A stretch of 64,000 nucleotides of DNA from an uncultured SAR116 cluster alpha proteobacterium. GTDB taxonomy: Bacteria; Pseudomonadota; Alphaproteobacteria; Puniceispirillales; Marisalimonadaceae. How positions within the stretch are numbered: the first letter of the stretch is position 1; every line of letters begins with the position of its first letter. The translations under genes were made by a program, and so were the position numbers. Positions 9,329-19,061 of the stretch are shown here, in pieces. A model generated the notes under the pieces. It saw only the letters and a program-made list of their open reading frames with translations, searched no databases and was not told where the DNA came from. The stretch lies in assembly GCA_902615995.1 (NCBI GenBank), contig CACMRF010000002.1, positions 1-64,000 on the forward strand. The letters are read 5' to 3'.

Positions 9329-9944
9329 AAATGAAGGTGTTTTATTAGTTATATCCTCTCCTTCGGGTACTGGGAAAACAACAATTTGTAAAAAATTACT
9401 TGAGTATGATAAAAATATCCATCTTTCTGTATCTGTAACAACCAGAAAAAAACGTAAAAACGAAGTAGAAGGAATAGATTACTATTTTAGATCAAAAAAA
9501 GATTTTTTAAATTTGAAGTCTAAAAACTCTTTTATAGAAAATGCATTTGTTTTTGAAAATTATTATGGAACATTAAAATCTGAAGTTTTAGAACAGTTGG
9601 AAAATGGTATTGATGTCCTTATTGATATTGATTGGCAAGGTACAAGACAAATTACTCAAGCTATGAAAGGGAATTTAATTAAAATATTTCTATTACCTCC
9701 AAGTATTAACGAATTAAAAAAAAGACTAAGTAAAAGAAATAGTGATAGTGTTAAAGAAATAAATTTTAGAATGTCTCAAGCACTTAAGGAAATAAAACAT
9801 TTTGATGAATATGACTATGTTTTGGTCAATGATAATTTAGATAATACTTTTCAAAAAATTGTAAAAATTATAGAGGCTGAAAGGTTGAAATTATCTAAAC
9901 AACTTTGTTTATCTGATTTTGTAAAAAAGTTAAATTTAACTTAG
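9315..9944 (+). CDS. gmk: Guanylate kinase
   Basis: Phosphorylates GMP to GDP with ATP. The 209-residue protein has a P-loop SSPSGTGKT (14-22), the GMP-binding SVSVTTRKKR and GIDYYF regions, and VLIDIDWQGTRQI as the Walker B-like strand. The length is standard. It overlaps mltG by 14 bp and its end overlaps the convergent rsmA by 4 bp. The yicC gene that usually separates mltG from gmk in related bacteria is absent here. Confidence 0.96.
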   Translation: MVKIKNEGVLLVISSPSGTGKTTICKKLLEYDKNIHLSVSVTTRKKRKNEVEGIDYYFRSKKDFLNLKSKNSFIENAFVFENYYGTLKSEVLEQLENGIDVLIDIDWQGTRQITQAMKGNLIKIFLLPPSINELKKRLSKRNSDSVKEINFRMSQALKEIKHFDEYDYVLVNDNLDNTFQKIVKIIEAERLKLSKQLCLSDFVKKLNLT

Positions 9945-10744
9945 TGTTTTCTCAAAGCAAATTCTATCTTACAAAAATCTTCTAAAGTCAAATTTTCAGG
10001 TCTGATATTTGGGTCTACATTTATTGAATTTAAAAATGAAGACCCTCCCTCTTTTTTAAATATTGTTCTAAGCATTTTTCTTTTTTTTGCAAAAACAAAT
10101 TTTGTTAATTCTTCCATTTTTTCAAAACTGAAATTATATTTTTGGTTCTCATATGGAACAAATTGAACTAAGCTAGATTGAACTTTTGGTTTTGGGAAAA
10201 ATGCAGTGTCAGGTATATCAAATAAAATCTTTGTTTTGGTTTTAAGTTGAGTTATTACAGATAGTCTACTATAAGGCTTTGATCCTGGTTTAGCTATTAT
10301 TCTGTTTGCAACTTCTTTTTGAAACATCATTGTCAATTTACTAAATTGGCTTGAGTTTTTTAATAAATTAATCAGAATTTTTGTGCTAATATTATAAGGA
10401 AGATTTGCAATAACTTCCCTTGAACCACTTCCTAATTTCCAAATTGGCAAATTTAAAGCATCTTTGTTAAAAATTTCGATACAATTATTTTTTTCTTTTA
10501 AATTTTCAAGTAACTTTATTAAACTTTTATCTTTTTCTATTAAAATAATTTTATTTACATTTAATTTTAAAATAGATTTTGTCAAAGTTCCTGCTCCTGG
10601 ACCTATCTCTATTACAGTATTTGAAAGTGGTAAGGAATATTTCACAATTTTATCAGTTATATTCGAATCAAATAAAAAGTTTTGTCCTAATGATTTTTTG
10701 AATTTAAAATTATAACTTTTAAGTTGATCTATATTATTTGACAT
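9941..10744 (-). CDS. rsmA: 16S rRNA dimethyladenosine transferase RsmA (KsgA)
   Basis: Dimethylates two adjacent adenosines near the 3' end of 16S rRNA. The 267-residue Rossmann methyltransferase shows KSLGQNFLFD at the N-terminus, the SAM-binding IEIGPGAGTLT, and the catalytic NLPYNIST motif. The C-terminal domain has KKRKMLRTIF. It overlaps pdxA by 11 bp on the same strand, the common pdxA-rsmA pair. Confidence 0.96.
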   Translation of the reverse strand: MSNNIDQLKSYNFKFKKSLGQNFLFDSNITDKIVKYSLPLSNTVIEIGPGAGTLTKSILKLNVNKIILIEKDKSLIKLLENLKEKNNCIEIFNKDALNLPIWKLGSGSREVIANLPYNISTKILINLLKNSSQFSKLTMMFQKEVANRIIAKPGSKPYSRLSVITQLKTKTKILFDIPDTAFFPKPKVQSSLVQFVPYENQKYNFSFEKMEELTKFVFAKKRKMLRTIFKKEGGSSFLNSINVDPNIRPENLTLEDFCKIEFALRKH

Positions 10745-11744
10745 ACTTTTTATACACTAGATCTTCAGCTTTTTTGATTGCTAAAATTAAACTGTTTGGG
10801 TCAGCTTTTTTCTTACCTGCAATATCTAATGCTGTACCATGGTCAGGAGAAGTTCGAATAAAATCCAACCCGAGTGTTGTATTTATTATATTACCTGAGT
10901 ATAGAGTTTTTATTGGAATTAAAGCTTGATCATGATACATGCAAACAGCTACATCATACTCTTTAATTTTGTTTTTTTGAAATAACGTGTCTCCTGGAAA
11001 AGGGCCTTTAACATTTAAACCTAATTTTTCTAATTTTCTAATTGCAGGGCAAATCAGAGTTAATTCTTCTTTGCCAATCTTACCACCATCTCCAGAATGT
11101 GGGTTCAAGCCTGAAATATAAATTTTAGGGTTTTTAATTTTATACATATTTATTAATTCATTATTAAGAATATTAATTTTTTCAATTATCATTTTTATAT
11201 TTAATTTGTTGGATACAGAGCTTATTGGAATATGTGTGGTTAATGGAACAACTCGAAGTCTTTCTGATTCTAACATCATTATTGGTTTTTTATTAAATTT
11301 TGACAAGTGTCCAAGATATTCAGTATGTCCATTAAATTTAAAATTACTAGATTTCATTATAAATTTATTTATTGGATTTGTTACTACAGCATTAGCTTTT
11401 TTTTGAAGTAAAAAATCAACTGACATTTTAATAGATTTTAAAACAAAATTGGAATTTTTTTTATTTAAAGTTCCTGGAATTGTATCTTCATTTAATTTTA
11501 TAGGAATAATATTTATAAAATCATTTTTATAATCTTTAAAATTAAGTTTTTTGTCTAAAATATTTAATTCAACTGATTTGTTCAGATTTTTTAATTCGTT
11601 TTTAATTAAGCTTGGGTCAGTAATTAATATTAACTCAGAATTACTTTTTTTTTTTAGTTTTTTAATTGCTTTAATCGTGATTTCAGAAGAAATGCTTGCT
11701 GGTTCGCCAGCTGTAATTAATATTCTTTTTTTAATTAAGTTCAT
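10734..11744 (-). CDS. pdxA: 4-hydroxythreonine-4-phosphate dehydrogenase PdxA
   Basis: NAD-dependent enzyme of the DXP-dependent pyridoxal phosphate pathway. The 336-residue protein shows metal-binding histidine contexts GHTEYLG, NPHSGDGG and MYHDQALIP, plus the TTLGLDFIRTSPDHGTALD region typical of PdxA. The start is an ATG, overlapping surA by 14 bp and rsmA by 11 bp, so surA-pdxA-rsmA are translationally linked. Confidence 0.96.
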   Translation of the reverse strand: MNLIKKRILITAGEPASISSEITIKAIKKLKKKSNSELILITDPSLIKNELKNLNKSVELNILDKKLNFKDYKNDFINIIPIKLNEDTIPGTLNKKNSNFVLKSIKMSVDFLLQKKANAVVTNPINKFIMKSSNFKFNGHTEYLGHLSKFNKKPIMMLESERLRVVPLTTHIPISSVSNKLNIKMIIEKINILNNELINMYKIKNPKIYISGLNPHSGDGGKIGKEELTLICPAIRKLEKLGLNVKGPFPGDTLFQKNKIKEYDVAVCMYHDQALIPIKTLYSGNIINTTLGLDFIRTSPDHGTALDIAGKKKADPNSLILAIKKAEDLVYKKYVK

Positions 11745-12993
11745 TAACTTTTATTTTTATATCAATAATAGCATCTTTTTTTAAAATCTTTAAAATTTTA
11801 TTTGTTAAAACATCTACTTTTTGAATTAATAGTTTCTCATCATACATGTTTTGAGATTTTATTTTTTTATTAATATTTTTTTTACTACATATATAAAATT
11901 GAATATTTTCTTTATTAAAAACAATCGGATCTGTAAATTGTTTTTCATTTGTTTTTTCTACCATTAACAATATTTTTTCACTAAAGTTAGTCAAATTAAC
12001 TTTTTGAAAACTTAAATTAAAAATTTTTAATTCGCCAAGTTTTGTATAAATATCCTTACAACTCAATTTTGAATATTTCTCATTAAATTCTTTTAAATTA
12101 ATTATATTTTTTTTCGAATTTAAATAACTTAGTTTTATAAAATCAATAAATTGTTCTCTACTACTTAGTTGACCATTTTCTCTTTTGCCGATTATTCTAA
12201 GATAGTTAAGATTATCATGAAATTTTTCTTTTATTATTTTACCTTCAGGAAATTGAAAAAGTTTATCAAAAGTATTGGATTTGAAATTATTTCTATTTTG
12301 CCATCCAGATCTACCAGCGGAAACTTTAATTAAATTATTTTTTGATAGTATTTTTGATATTTCTTTAAAAGAATAACCTTTATTTGATAAAAAGTTAATT
12401 TGTTTATCAATTGAATTTATTATTTTAATATTTTTTTTATCAATTCTAACTATTATTTGTTCAAGATCTATTTCATGATTTTTATTTTTTGAAATTTTGC
12501 TGATTTCTTCTAAATAGTCATCATACTCTTTTTCGAACATTCGACCTATTAAATATTTTTTTATAATTTCAATCTGTACATTTGAAATAACCACAGATTT
12601 TGAGAGATTATTTTTCTTTAAATAATTTTCAAATACTTCAATTGAATTATTATTTCTTTCTAAAAGATATTTATAGGCATCTTTTTTTGTTAGTACTAAA
12701 ATATTTTTATTAAATTCTTTAGCTTTTTTAATTAAAAGATTTTCAGATATTAGACTTTCTAAAGATAATTCAAAATATTTATTTATGTTTTTATAGTCAT
12801 TATTTTTAGTTCTTAAAAAATGTATTAACTTTGCTTTTTCCTTTAAATCAAAATAAGTAACGGGAGATCTATCAATTGTCGCTATCACAAAATTTTTTTC
12901 AGTTGAATAGACTTTGTTAATCACTCCAAATATAAAAAAAATTAAGATAATCTTTAAATTAAAAATGATATTAACCCTATTTTTTAATTTCAT
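11731..12993 (-). CDS. surA: SurA-like periplasmic chaperone, degenerate PPIase domain
   Basis: About 420 residues with an N-terminal signal/anchor helix (LKIILIFFIFGVI), followed by a SurA N-domain (ATIDRSPVTYFDLKEKAKLI) rich in helices. A parvulin-like region follows (EQIIVRI ... GRSGWQNRNNF ... FPEGKI) in which the usual GGDLGW is replaced by AGRSGW and little else is conserved. SurA helps outer-membrane proteins reach the BAM complex; this copy looks like a chaperone more than an active isomerase. The ATG at 12993 is chosen over a TTG at 13002. Its position next to pdxA and rsmA supports the assignment. Confidence 0.82.
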   Translation of the reverse strand: MKLKNRVNIIFNLKIILIFFIFGVINKVYSTEKNFVIATIDRSPVTYFDLKEKAKLIHFLRTKNNDYKNINKYFELSLESLISENLLIKKAKEFNKNILVLTKKDAYKYLLERNNNSIEVFENYLKKNNLSKSVVISNVQIEIIKKYLIGRMFEKEYDDYLEEISKISKNKNHEIDLEQIIVRIDKKNIKIINSIDKQINFLSNKGYSFKEISKILSKNNLIKVSAGRSGWQNRNNFKSNTFDKLFQFPEGKIIKEKFHDNLNYLRIIGKRENGQLSSREQFIDFIKLSYLNSKKNIINLKEFNEKYSKLSCKDIYTKLGELKIFNLSFQKVNLTNFSEKILLMVEKTNEKQFTDPIVFNKENIQFYICSKKNINKKIKSQNMYDEKLLIQKVDVLTNKILKILKKDAIIDIKIKVNELN

Positions 12994-14110
12994 CAAAAGC
13001 AACCACTAAGTAACACCCAATAAAAAAACTTATTCCAACAGGTCCTATCCCTGCAATAAAAGGATTTAATTTCTCTATTGATCCTAAAACATTCATAAAA
13101 TCTACTGCAAAATAAATGATAAATCCTATTAATATAGTTAAGCACATTATAGTCAAAGGAAATTTTCGGTCATTACTTTTTAAAATTAAAGGTGCACATA
13201 TTAATATCATTGAAACAATCAACAGAGGTTGAAATAATTCTTTTAATAATTGCGTTAAATGATTTGAATAATTAATACCTAATTTTTTCATCAATAGTAT
13301 ATAATCATACAATTCTAATAAATTCATATTTTCTGCAATTTCTGAAGATAAATTAAAAGTTTTGAATTTATTACTTAATTTTATTGAAAAATTATTAAAT
13401 GATTTATTATTTATTTTAGGATCAAGATTTTTACCTTTTTGTAGTAGTAAAGTATTTTCATACAATGAAGCAGTATTAGCAATTATTTTATTTATAAAAT
13501 TATTATTTTTATCAAACTTAAATATTTCTACATTATTCAAAAGATTTTTATTATTGGTAATATTTTGAGCTTTTATGATTAAAAAACCATCATTAGTTTT
13601 CTTTCGTATCCATATACCATTTTTTGATAAAGATATACTTTCCTCTACTTTGTGACCAAAATATTTTTTTTCAAGAATTTTATATTTATTATTACTATAG
13701 TTTGCTAAAGGATGTAAAAAAATTATAGATAATAAACCTAGAATTAAAACTAGTATACATAAAGGAAAAATAGTTTTTTTAAGAGAGATCCCTATTGTTC
13801 TTACTATAACAAAATAATTATTTTGCCTCCATTTTATAAAAGTCATAACAGATGATATTAGTATTGAAATTGGTAAAATATTTTTTATTGTGGAAGGTGA
13901 TTTCAAAAAAGATAAATATATTAAAATCGAAATAAAGTTATCATTATTATAATTAAAATTAACTTTTTCACTTGCCCGTCTATATATCTCAATAAAATCA
14001 ACAAGAAAAACAAGAAGTAAAAAAATTATTAAAACTAAAATAATATTTTTTAAGTATATTTTAATCAAATACGAAAAAAGCACTTTTGGAAATAGATTAC
14101 TATAATCCAT
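12977..14110 (-). CDS. lptG: LPS export permease LptG
   Basis: One of the two permease subunits of the LptB2FG lipopolysaccharide extractor in the inner membrane. The 377-residue protein has three N-terminal and three C-terminal transmembrane helices around a periplasmic beta-jellyroll domain. Seen here are the N-terminal VFLVDFIEIYRRA and, near the end, a helix with GFIIYFAVDFMNVLGS, both LptG-like. It overlaps lptF by 11 bp and surA by 17 bp. No lptD lies between lptG and surA, where it is commonly found. Confidence 0.9.
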   Translation of the reverse strand: MDYSNLFPKVLFSYLIKIYLKNIILVLIIFLLLVFLVDFIEIYRRASEKVNFNYNNDNFISILIYLSFLKSPSTIKNILPISILISSVMTFIKWRQNNYFVIVRTIGISLKKTIFPLCILVLILGLLSIIFLHPLANYSNNKYKILEKKYFGHKVEESISLSKNGIWIRKKTNDGFLIIKAQNITNNKNLLNNVEIFKFDKNNNFINKIIANTASLYENTLLLQKGKNLDPKINNKSFNNFSIKLSNKFKTFNLSSEIAENMNLLELYDYILLMKKLGINYSNHLTQLLKELFQPLLIVSMILICAPLILKSNDRKFPLTIMCLTILIGFIIYFAVDFMNVLGSIEKLNPFIAGIGPVGISFFIGCYLVVAFDEIKK

Positions 14111-15224
14111 CTTTAACTTTCTTGAAATTTAAATATAAAAAATTCTCATATTTTATAGATACAAAACACATTATAATTAATAAAAGTGGTATAGTATAAA
14201 ATATATATGTAAACTCTTCAAATTTAGAAATAATGTTTTTCATAGAGAATAAGATTATTTGGATTAAAAAAACTGAACTAATTATTATAATTTTTTTGAA
14301 AATGTTGTCGTATCTTGAATGTTGGATTCTTAAAAAAAAAGACAGAAATATCATGGAAAAAATTATGGGTGTTAAACTAAATACATTTCTTGAGTGAGCT
14401 TCAGCCAAGTAAATCCCACGAGATTTTGGATTTGAATTAGACATTTTAACCAACTCAAAATATGTAAATTCTTTTAAATCTATAACACGATTTGATCTTG
14501 CATTTTTTTTTGTATTTTTACTGTTAAATGAAATATAATCTTCATTAAAATTTATTATTAATGGGTTTGTTTTTTGTTTCGAAATAATTTTAATTCCATC
14601 AATTAATTTTATTTTAATATTATTTTTTTCTTTAATAAATAAAGCTTTTTTAGCAAAAATATCTACAGTTTTTTGTTTAGAGGAATAATCTTTAATAAAA
14701 AGTTTGTCCAATTCATTTCCATTGATGGTTTTTGCAAAAAAAGTTTTTTTATCAATGTGAAAAAATGTATTTTCATTAAATAAAATTTGAGGTTTCATAT
14801 ACCTTAAATTATCTTCATAGTTTTTATAAAATGAATAACTTTTTGGAAGTAAAAAATGAAAGTTCAAAAATAAAACCGTACTCAAGATCATTCCTAGAAC
14901 AAAAATAGGATAGGAAAGTTGAAGTGAATTGAGGCCTGCTGATTTCATTGCTATAAGCTCTCTATCATTTTCTAATTTTATAAAGGTAATAAATACTCCA
15001 AAAAAAAACCCGAAAGATACGCTTATTGAAAGCCACGCAGGCATGCTAAAAATAGATAATTGAAAAAAATCAATAATAGTACCTCCTTTTTCAAATAAAA
15101 ACTTTATTGATCTAAATGATTGACTTACCCAAACAAGTCCAATAATTACTAGAAATGATATTAATGTATTTAATATTGACATTTTAAAAATGTATTTAAA
15201 AATACGCATGATGTAATTTAGCAT
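14100..15224 (-). CDS. lptF: LPS export permease LptF
   Basis: Partner of LptG in the LPS transport complex; 374 residues with the same six-helix plus periplasmic-domain layout. The motif KLENDRELIAMKSAGLNSLQ is the cytoplasmic coupling helix region that contacts LptB and is diagnostic of LptF/G. The first helix LVIIGLVWVSQSFRSIKFLF also fits LptF. A downstream ATG at 15209 (MRIFKYIF) is an equally good start. The gap to the divergent pepA is only 29-44 bp. Confidence 0.92.
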   Translation of the reverse strand: MLNYIMRIFKYIFKMSILNTLISFLVIIGLVWVSQSFRSIKFLFEKGGTIIDFFQLSIFSMPAWLSISVSFGFFFGVFITFIKLENDRELIAMKSAGLNSLQLSYPIFVLGMILSTVLFLNFHFLLPKSYSFYKNYEDNLRYMKPQILFNENTFFHIDKKTFFAKTINGNELDKLFIKDYSSKQKTVDIFAKKALFIKEKNNIKIKLIDGIKIISKQKTNPLIINFNEDYISFNSKNTKKNARSNRVIDLKEFTYFELVKMSNSNPKSRGIYLAEAHSRNVFSLTPIIFSMIFLSFFLRIQHSRYDNIFKKIIIISSVFLIQIILFSMKNIISKFEEFTYIFYTIPLLLIIMCFVSIKYENFLYLNFKKVKDGL

Positions 15225-15253
15225 TATTTTAATCTAAGTAATAGGAAAGAGTT

Positions 15254-16720
15254 ATGATACAAGCTAGTAATTTGAAAATTGATTTTAAAAAAATTAGTTC
15301 AAAACAGAGTTTAAAAAAAAATGAAATAAATATTTTGTTTTTAGACAATTTAAATGAAATAAAATTTAGACCAATTTGGTTGAATAATGAAATTGAAAAA
15401 TTTCTAGTTAATAATTCCAAAACTAGAAAAATAAAAAAACCATATTTATTTGAAACTCAATTTGGTTTATTTTTAATAATTCCCTATTTAAGTAACTCTA
15501 ATGATTACAGTCTAGAAATTGAAAATCAAGGTGGTTTAATTTTTGATAAAATAATTTCTGATTTTTATGATCATATTAATTTTTATATAGATGATGAATT
15601 TTATTCCGCAAACTTATTAAGAGGATTTTATTTAAAATCTTATAAGTTTGAAAATTACAAATCCAACGCGAAACTACGTAAAATGAAAAATGTAGTAATC
15701 ATATCTCAAAATTACTTAAAAATTAAATCCAGATTTGAGTTTAATTTAAATCTTATTAAAGGCGTTTTTTTTGCAAGAGATTTGGTTTGGAAACCCGCAA
15801 ATATACTTTTTCCTAAATCTTTTTCAGAAGAGTGTAAGAAATTAAAAAAGTTTGGTGTCAAAGTTCAAATTTTAAATGAAAGAAATTTAAAAAAAATAGG
15901 AATGACATCACTTCTTGCTGTTGGTCAGGGTTCCAGACAAGAAAGTCATGTAGTTGTAATGGAATGGAATGGTGGAAAAAAAAATGAGAAACCATTAACA
16001 ATTGTTGGTAAGGGAGTATGCTTTGATTCAGGTGGCTTATCTCTTAAGCCTGCAAAATCAATGGAAGATATGAAATGGGATATGGGTGGTGCTGCAACTG
16101 TAACTGGTTTAATTGAAGCCATTTCAAGAAATAAAATTAAAAAAAATGTAGTTGGAATTATAGGTCTAGTAGAAAACATGCCTGATGGAAACGCCCAAAG
16201 ACCGGGCGATGTTATAAAATCATTTTCAGGGAAGACTATTGAGGTTTTAAATACAGACGCAGAAGGTAGGTTGGTTCTAGCAGATTTGTTATCATGGGCT
16301 GAAAAAAATCTTAATCCTGCATTCATGATAGACTTAGCAACATTAACAGGTGCGATGATAGTGTCCTTAGGAAAAGTAAGAGCTGGATTATTTTGTAATG
16401 ACAAAAAGCTGGCAAAAATAATTGAAGAATCTGGAGAAAAAACTGGAGATAAAGTTTGGTCTATGCCATTGGATGAAGAGTACGATAAAATGATTAATAC
16501 TGAGATTGCTGATATGAAAAATATTGGTGGGTTGGGAGCTGGGTCAATAACTGCAGCATGTTTTTTAAAAAGACATATTAAAAATACACCCTGGGCTCAC
16601 CTTGATATTGCGGGAGTAACTTGGCTAAATAATTCGACCAAAACATCTCCTTCTGGTGCATCTGGATGGGGTGTTAAATTGTTATTTGAATTAATAAGAA
16701 ATTTTGATTATAAGAACTAA
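15254..16720 (+). CDS. pepA: Leucyl aminopeptidase (M17) PepA
   Basis: Di-metal cytosolic aminopeptidase; 488 residues. The C-terminal catalytic domain has the metal and substrate ligands in [15 protein letters not shown] (about 251-265), the diagnostic NTDAEGRL (333-340) and DLATLTGAM. The N-terminal macro-like domain is divergent, as usual. It is divergent from lptF and 13 bp upstream of ndk; the lptF-pepA arrangement is widespread in Proteobacteria. Confidence 0.95.
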   Translation: MIQASNLKIDFKKISSKQSLKKNEINILFLDNLNEIKFRPIWLNNEIEKFLVNNSKTRKIKKPYLFETQFGLFLIIPYLSNSNDYSLEIENQGGLIFDKIISDFYDHINFYIDDEFYSANLLRGFYLKSYKFENYKSNAKLRKMKNVVIISQNYLKIKSRFEFNLNLIKGVFFARDLVWKPANILFPKSFSEECKKLKKFGVKVQILNERNLKKIGMTSLLAVGQGSRQESHVVVMEWNGGKKNEKPLTIVGKGVCFDSGGLSLKPAKSMEDMKWDMGGAATVTGLIEAISRNKIKKNVVGIIGLVENMPDGNAQRPGDVIKSFSGKTIEVLNTDAEGRLVLADLLSWAEKNLNPAFMIDLATLTGAMIVSLGKVRAGLFCNDKKLAKIIEESGEKTGDKVWSMPLDEEYDKMINTEIADMKNIGGLGAGSITAACFLKRHIKNTPWAHLDIAGVTWLNNSTKTSPSGASGWGVKLLFELIRNFDYKN

Positions 16721-16733
16721 ATTAGGAGAATTT

Positions 16734-17159
16734 ATGTCTATTGAAAAAACACTATCAATAATCAAACCAGATGCAACTGCTAGAAATATTACAGGACAAG
16801 TAAATTCTATTATCGAAAAATCTGGTCTAAAAATAATTGCACAAAAAAGAATTAAATTGACAAAAGATGTTGCCAGTAAATTTTATGAGGTTCATAAGGA
16901 TAGGCCTTTTTATCAAGACCTAGTTTCCTTTATGGTATCTGGTCCAGTTGTAGTACAAGTATTACAAGGAAATAATGCTGTTGCTCTTTATAGGCAAGTA
17001 ATGGGCTCAACAAACCCAGAAGAAGCAGAGGAAGGAACTATTAGGAAAGAATTTGCTCAGAGTATTGAAGCTAATTCAGTTCATGGATCTGATTCTTTAG
17101 AAAATGCACAAAAAGAGATCTCATTCTTTTTTGCTGAAACTGAGTTGTTTGAAAGTTAA
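16734..17159 (+). CDS. ndk: Nucleoside diphosphate kinase
   Basis: Balances NTP pools by phosphohistidine transfer. The 141-residue protein starts [14 protein letters not shown], has the active-site His117 in NSVHGSDS and the RQVMGSTNP nucleotide site. The frame is open from 16704, overlapping pepA, but the ATG at 16734 follows an AGGAG ribosome binding site and matches family length. Confidence 0.97.
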   Translation: MSIEKTLSIIKPDATARNITGQVNSIIEKSGLKIIAQKRIKLTKDVASKFYEVHKDRPFYQDLVSFMVSGPVVVQVLQGNNAVALYRQVMGSTNPEEAEEGTIRKEFAQSIEANSVHGSDSLENAQKEISFFFAETELFES

Positions 17160-17284
17160 ACTAAAAAAAATGCAAGTAATGCAATTATCACACTAATAGC
17201 TATGCATGAATATAAAGTGAATTTTAAAAAACCTTCATAAAATCGTTGGTTATCTTTAGTATGTTTGTCTAGTTTGTTAGTCAT
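17156..17284 (-). CDS. Small membrane protein resembling aa3-type cytochrome c oxidase subunit IV
   Basis: This is a 42-residue ORF reading [20 protein letters not shown] at the N-terminus, followed by one hydrophobic helix (about residues 21-42: [20 protein letters not shown]). A short hydrophilic head, then a Tyr/Phe-Gly-Phe motif and a single helix is the layout of the alphaproteobacterial aa3-type cytochrome oxidase subunit IV family, which is often encoded by isolated small genes. It overlaps the convergent ndk by 4 bp and lies 11 bp downstream of the purN end on the other side. The call rests on pattern and size only. Confidence 0.62.
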   Translation of the reverse strand: MTNKLDKHTKDNQRFYEGFLKFTLYSCIAISVIIALLAFFLV

Positions 17285-17295
17285 GTAAATCTCTT

Positions 17296-17922
17296 TTAAT
17301 ATGAAAATATTATTTCTTTATTATTACGTAACTTATTACTAGTAAAATTATCTTTTTTAAATATAAAAGTCCAAATATATTTTCTAATTACTTCTGGATA
17401 AAACATGTTTTCATATTTTTTTATATTATCTCTCAAAAAAACTATATCGTCATGTTTAACTGGAATGGCGAATTGTCCCAAAATTTTGCCAGAATCAAGT
17501 TTTTCATTTACGATATGAACAGTAGATCCATGAATTTTAATACCATTGAATAAAATTTTTTTATGTGTATTTAGACCAGGGAATAGTGGTAGGATTGATG
17601 GATGTATGTTGAGAATTTTGTTTTTCCATTTTGATACAAACTTTGGTGACAAAATTCTCATAAAACCTGCTAAACAAATTAAATCAATTTTTTTTTTAAT
17701 TAATTCTTGATGAACAACTATTTCAAATTTTTCAATATTTAAATTTGAAATTAATTTTGTTTCATAATTCAAGCTTTTTGCTAATTCAAAGGCAGGACAA
17801 ATTTTATTACATATAACTAGTTGTAATTTTCCAGGAAAACACTTATCCATTGAAGCATTATGAATAGCTAATAGGTTACTTCCTAATCCCGAAGCAAAAA
17901 CAGATAAATTAGCTTTATTCAT
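17296..17922 (-). CDS. purN: Phosphoribosylglycinamide formyltransferase PurN
   Basis: Third step of de novo purine synthesis: formylates GAR with 10-formyl-THF. The 208-residue protein has the N-terminal SGLGSNLLAI nucleotide loop. The catalytic Asn105 and His107 lie in NIHPSILPLFPG, then GSTVH and the conserved Asp in LDSGKILGQ. It overlaps purM by 8 bp on the same strand, the typical purM-purN operon. Confidence 0.95.
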   Translation of the reverse strand: MNKANLSVFASGLGSNLLAIHNASMDKCFPGKLQLVICNKICPAFELAKSLNYETKLISNLNIEKFEIVVHQELIKKKIDLICLAGFMRILSPKFVSKWKNKILNIHPSILPLFPGLNTHKKILFNGIKIHGSTVHIVNEKLDSGKILGQFAIPVKHDDIVFLRDNIKKYENMFYPEVIRKYIWTFIFKKDNFTSNKLRNNKEIIFSY

Positions 17923-18988
17923 AATTTAAAATTATAACAGAATTTTGATTTACTTCTTTTTTTTGCATTTTACCAACTATCCAAGAGTTAAAATTAAGAA
18001 ACTTTAAATGATTGAGCAGTTTTGAAGAATTTTTTTTATCTACGTAAACTAATAATCCAATGCCACAATTAAATGTTTTAAATAATTCGTACCAATCAAG
18101 ATTTGCTTTTTCTTTAATCCACAAAAATAAAGGATCAATCTTAAATGTAGAACAATCTATTATTAATGATAGATCTTTTCCATAAGATCTTTTTGGATTC
18201 TCAATTAATCCGCCACCTGTAATATGTGATATGCCATGAAATTTTAAATTTTTTGGTTTTTTCTTAATTAAATCGGTATAAATATAGGTTGGTTTTAAAA
18301 GTGTTTCAGCAATATTTTTATCATTATTAAAATCAAATTTATCATTAATTATATCTATTGAGTGGTGATCAATTAATTTTCTAATTAAAGAATATCCATT
18401 TGAATGAATTCCATTACTTTCAATTGCAATAACTAAGTCGTCTTCCTTTACAAGAGAGGGCATTAAAATTTCATTTCTTTCAACTGCACCTATAGAAAAA
18501 CCTGCTATATCAAAATTATTTTTTAAATAATGCCCTGGCATTTCCGCTGTTTCTCCGCCTACTAGTGCACAATTAGAAATTATACATCCTCGAATAATAC
18601 TTTTTATAATTGCTTTAATCTGTTTTTCATCTAATTTTCCAACTGCTATATAATCTAAAAAAAAATGAGGCAGGCCTCCCTGTGCCAGAATATCATTCAC
18701 GCACATAGCAACTAAATCGATGCCAATATTATCAAAATTTTGAGCCTCAATCGCTAGTTTAAGTTTAGTTCCAACTCCATCAGTAGCAGACAATAACAAA
18801 GGATCATTATATCCAAGTTTGTTTATATCTAGTATACTAGAAAAACTTCCAAAATTATCAATCACAGCATCATTAAATGTACTAAAAATTTCTTTCTTTA
18901 AATCTTTTAATATTATTTCAAATTTATCAATATCAACGCCTGATTCTTTATATGTTATTGATTTGCTTTTATTATTTTTTTTTTTCAT
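17915..18988 (-). CDS. purM: Phosphoribosylformylglycinamidine cyclo-ligase PurM
   Basis: AIR synthetase, step five of purine biosynthesis; 357 residues. It begins with YKESGVDIDK. It contains the ATP-binding LSATDGVGTKLKLA and the conserved VAMCVNDILAQGG, ALVGGETAEMPG and HITGGGLIENPKR blocks. It is divergent from the DUF2066 gene with a 73-bp gap that must hold promoters for both directions. Confidence 0.96.
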   Translation of the reverse strand: MKKKNNKSKSITYKESGVDIDKFEIILKDLKKEIFSTFNDAVIDNFGSFSSILDINKLGYNDPLLLSATDGVGTKLKLAIEAQNFDNIGIDLVAMCVNDILAQGGLPHFFLDYIAVGKLDEKQIKAIIKSIIRGCIISNCALVGGETAEMPGHYLKNNFDIAGFSIGAVERNEILMPSLVKEDDLVIAIESNGIHSNGYSLIRKLIDHHSIDIINDKFDFNNDKNIAETLLKPTYIYTDLIKKKPKNLKFHGISHITGGGLIENPKRSYGKDLSLIIDCSTFKIDPLFLWIKEKANLDWYELFKTFNCGIGLLVYVDKKNSSKLLNHLKFLNFNSWIVGKMQKKEVNQNSVIILNYE

Positions 18989-19061
18989 AATCGTGATTAA
19001 TTAATTTTAATAGTTAATATAAATATAAAAGATGATATAAATTATTATTTACTTTATTAAC

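Noticed and set aside
15229-15420. Minus-strand open frame opposite the pepA start
   Set aside because: It is fully covered by pepA on the other strand, has no family match, and its hydrophobic composition is what antisense AT-rich coding gives.
15946-16404. 152-codon minus-strand open frame inside pepA
   Set aside because: It is antisense to the conserved metal-binding region of pepA, which explains its openness; there is no start signal or recognisable protein.
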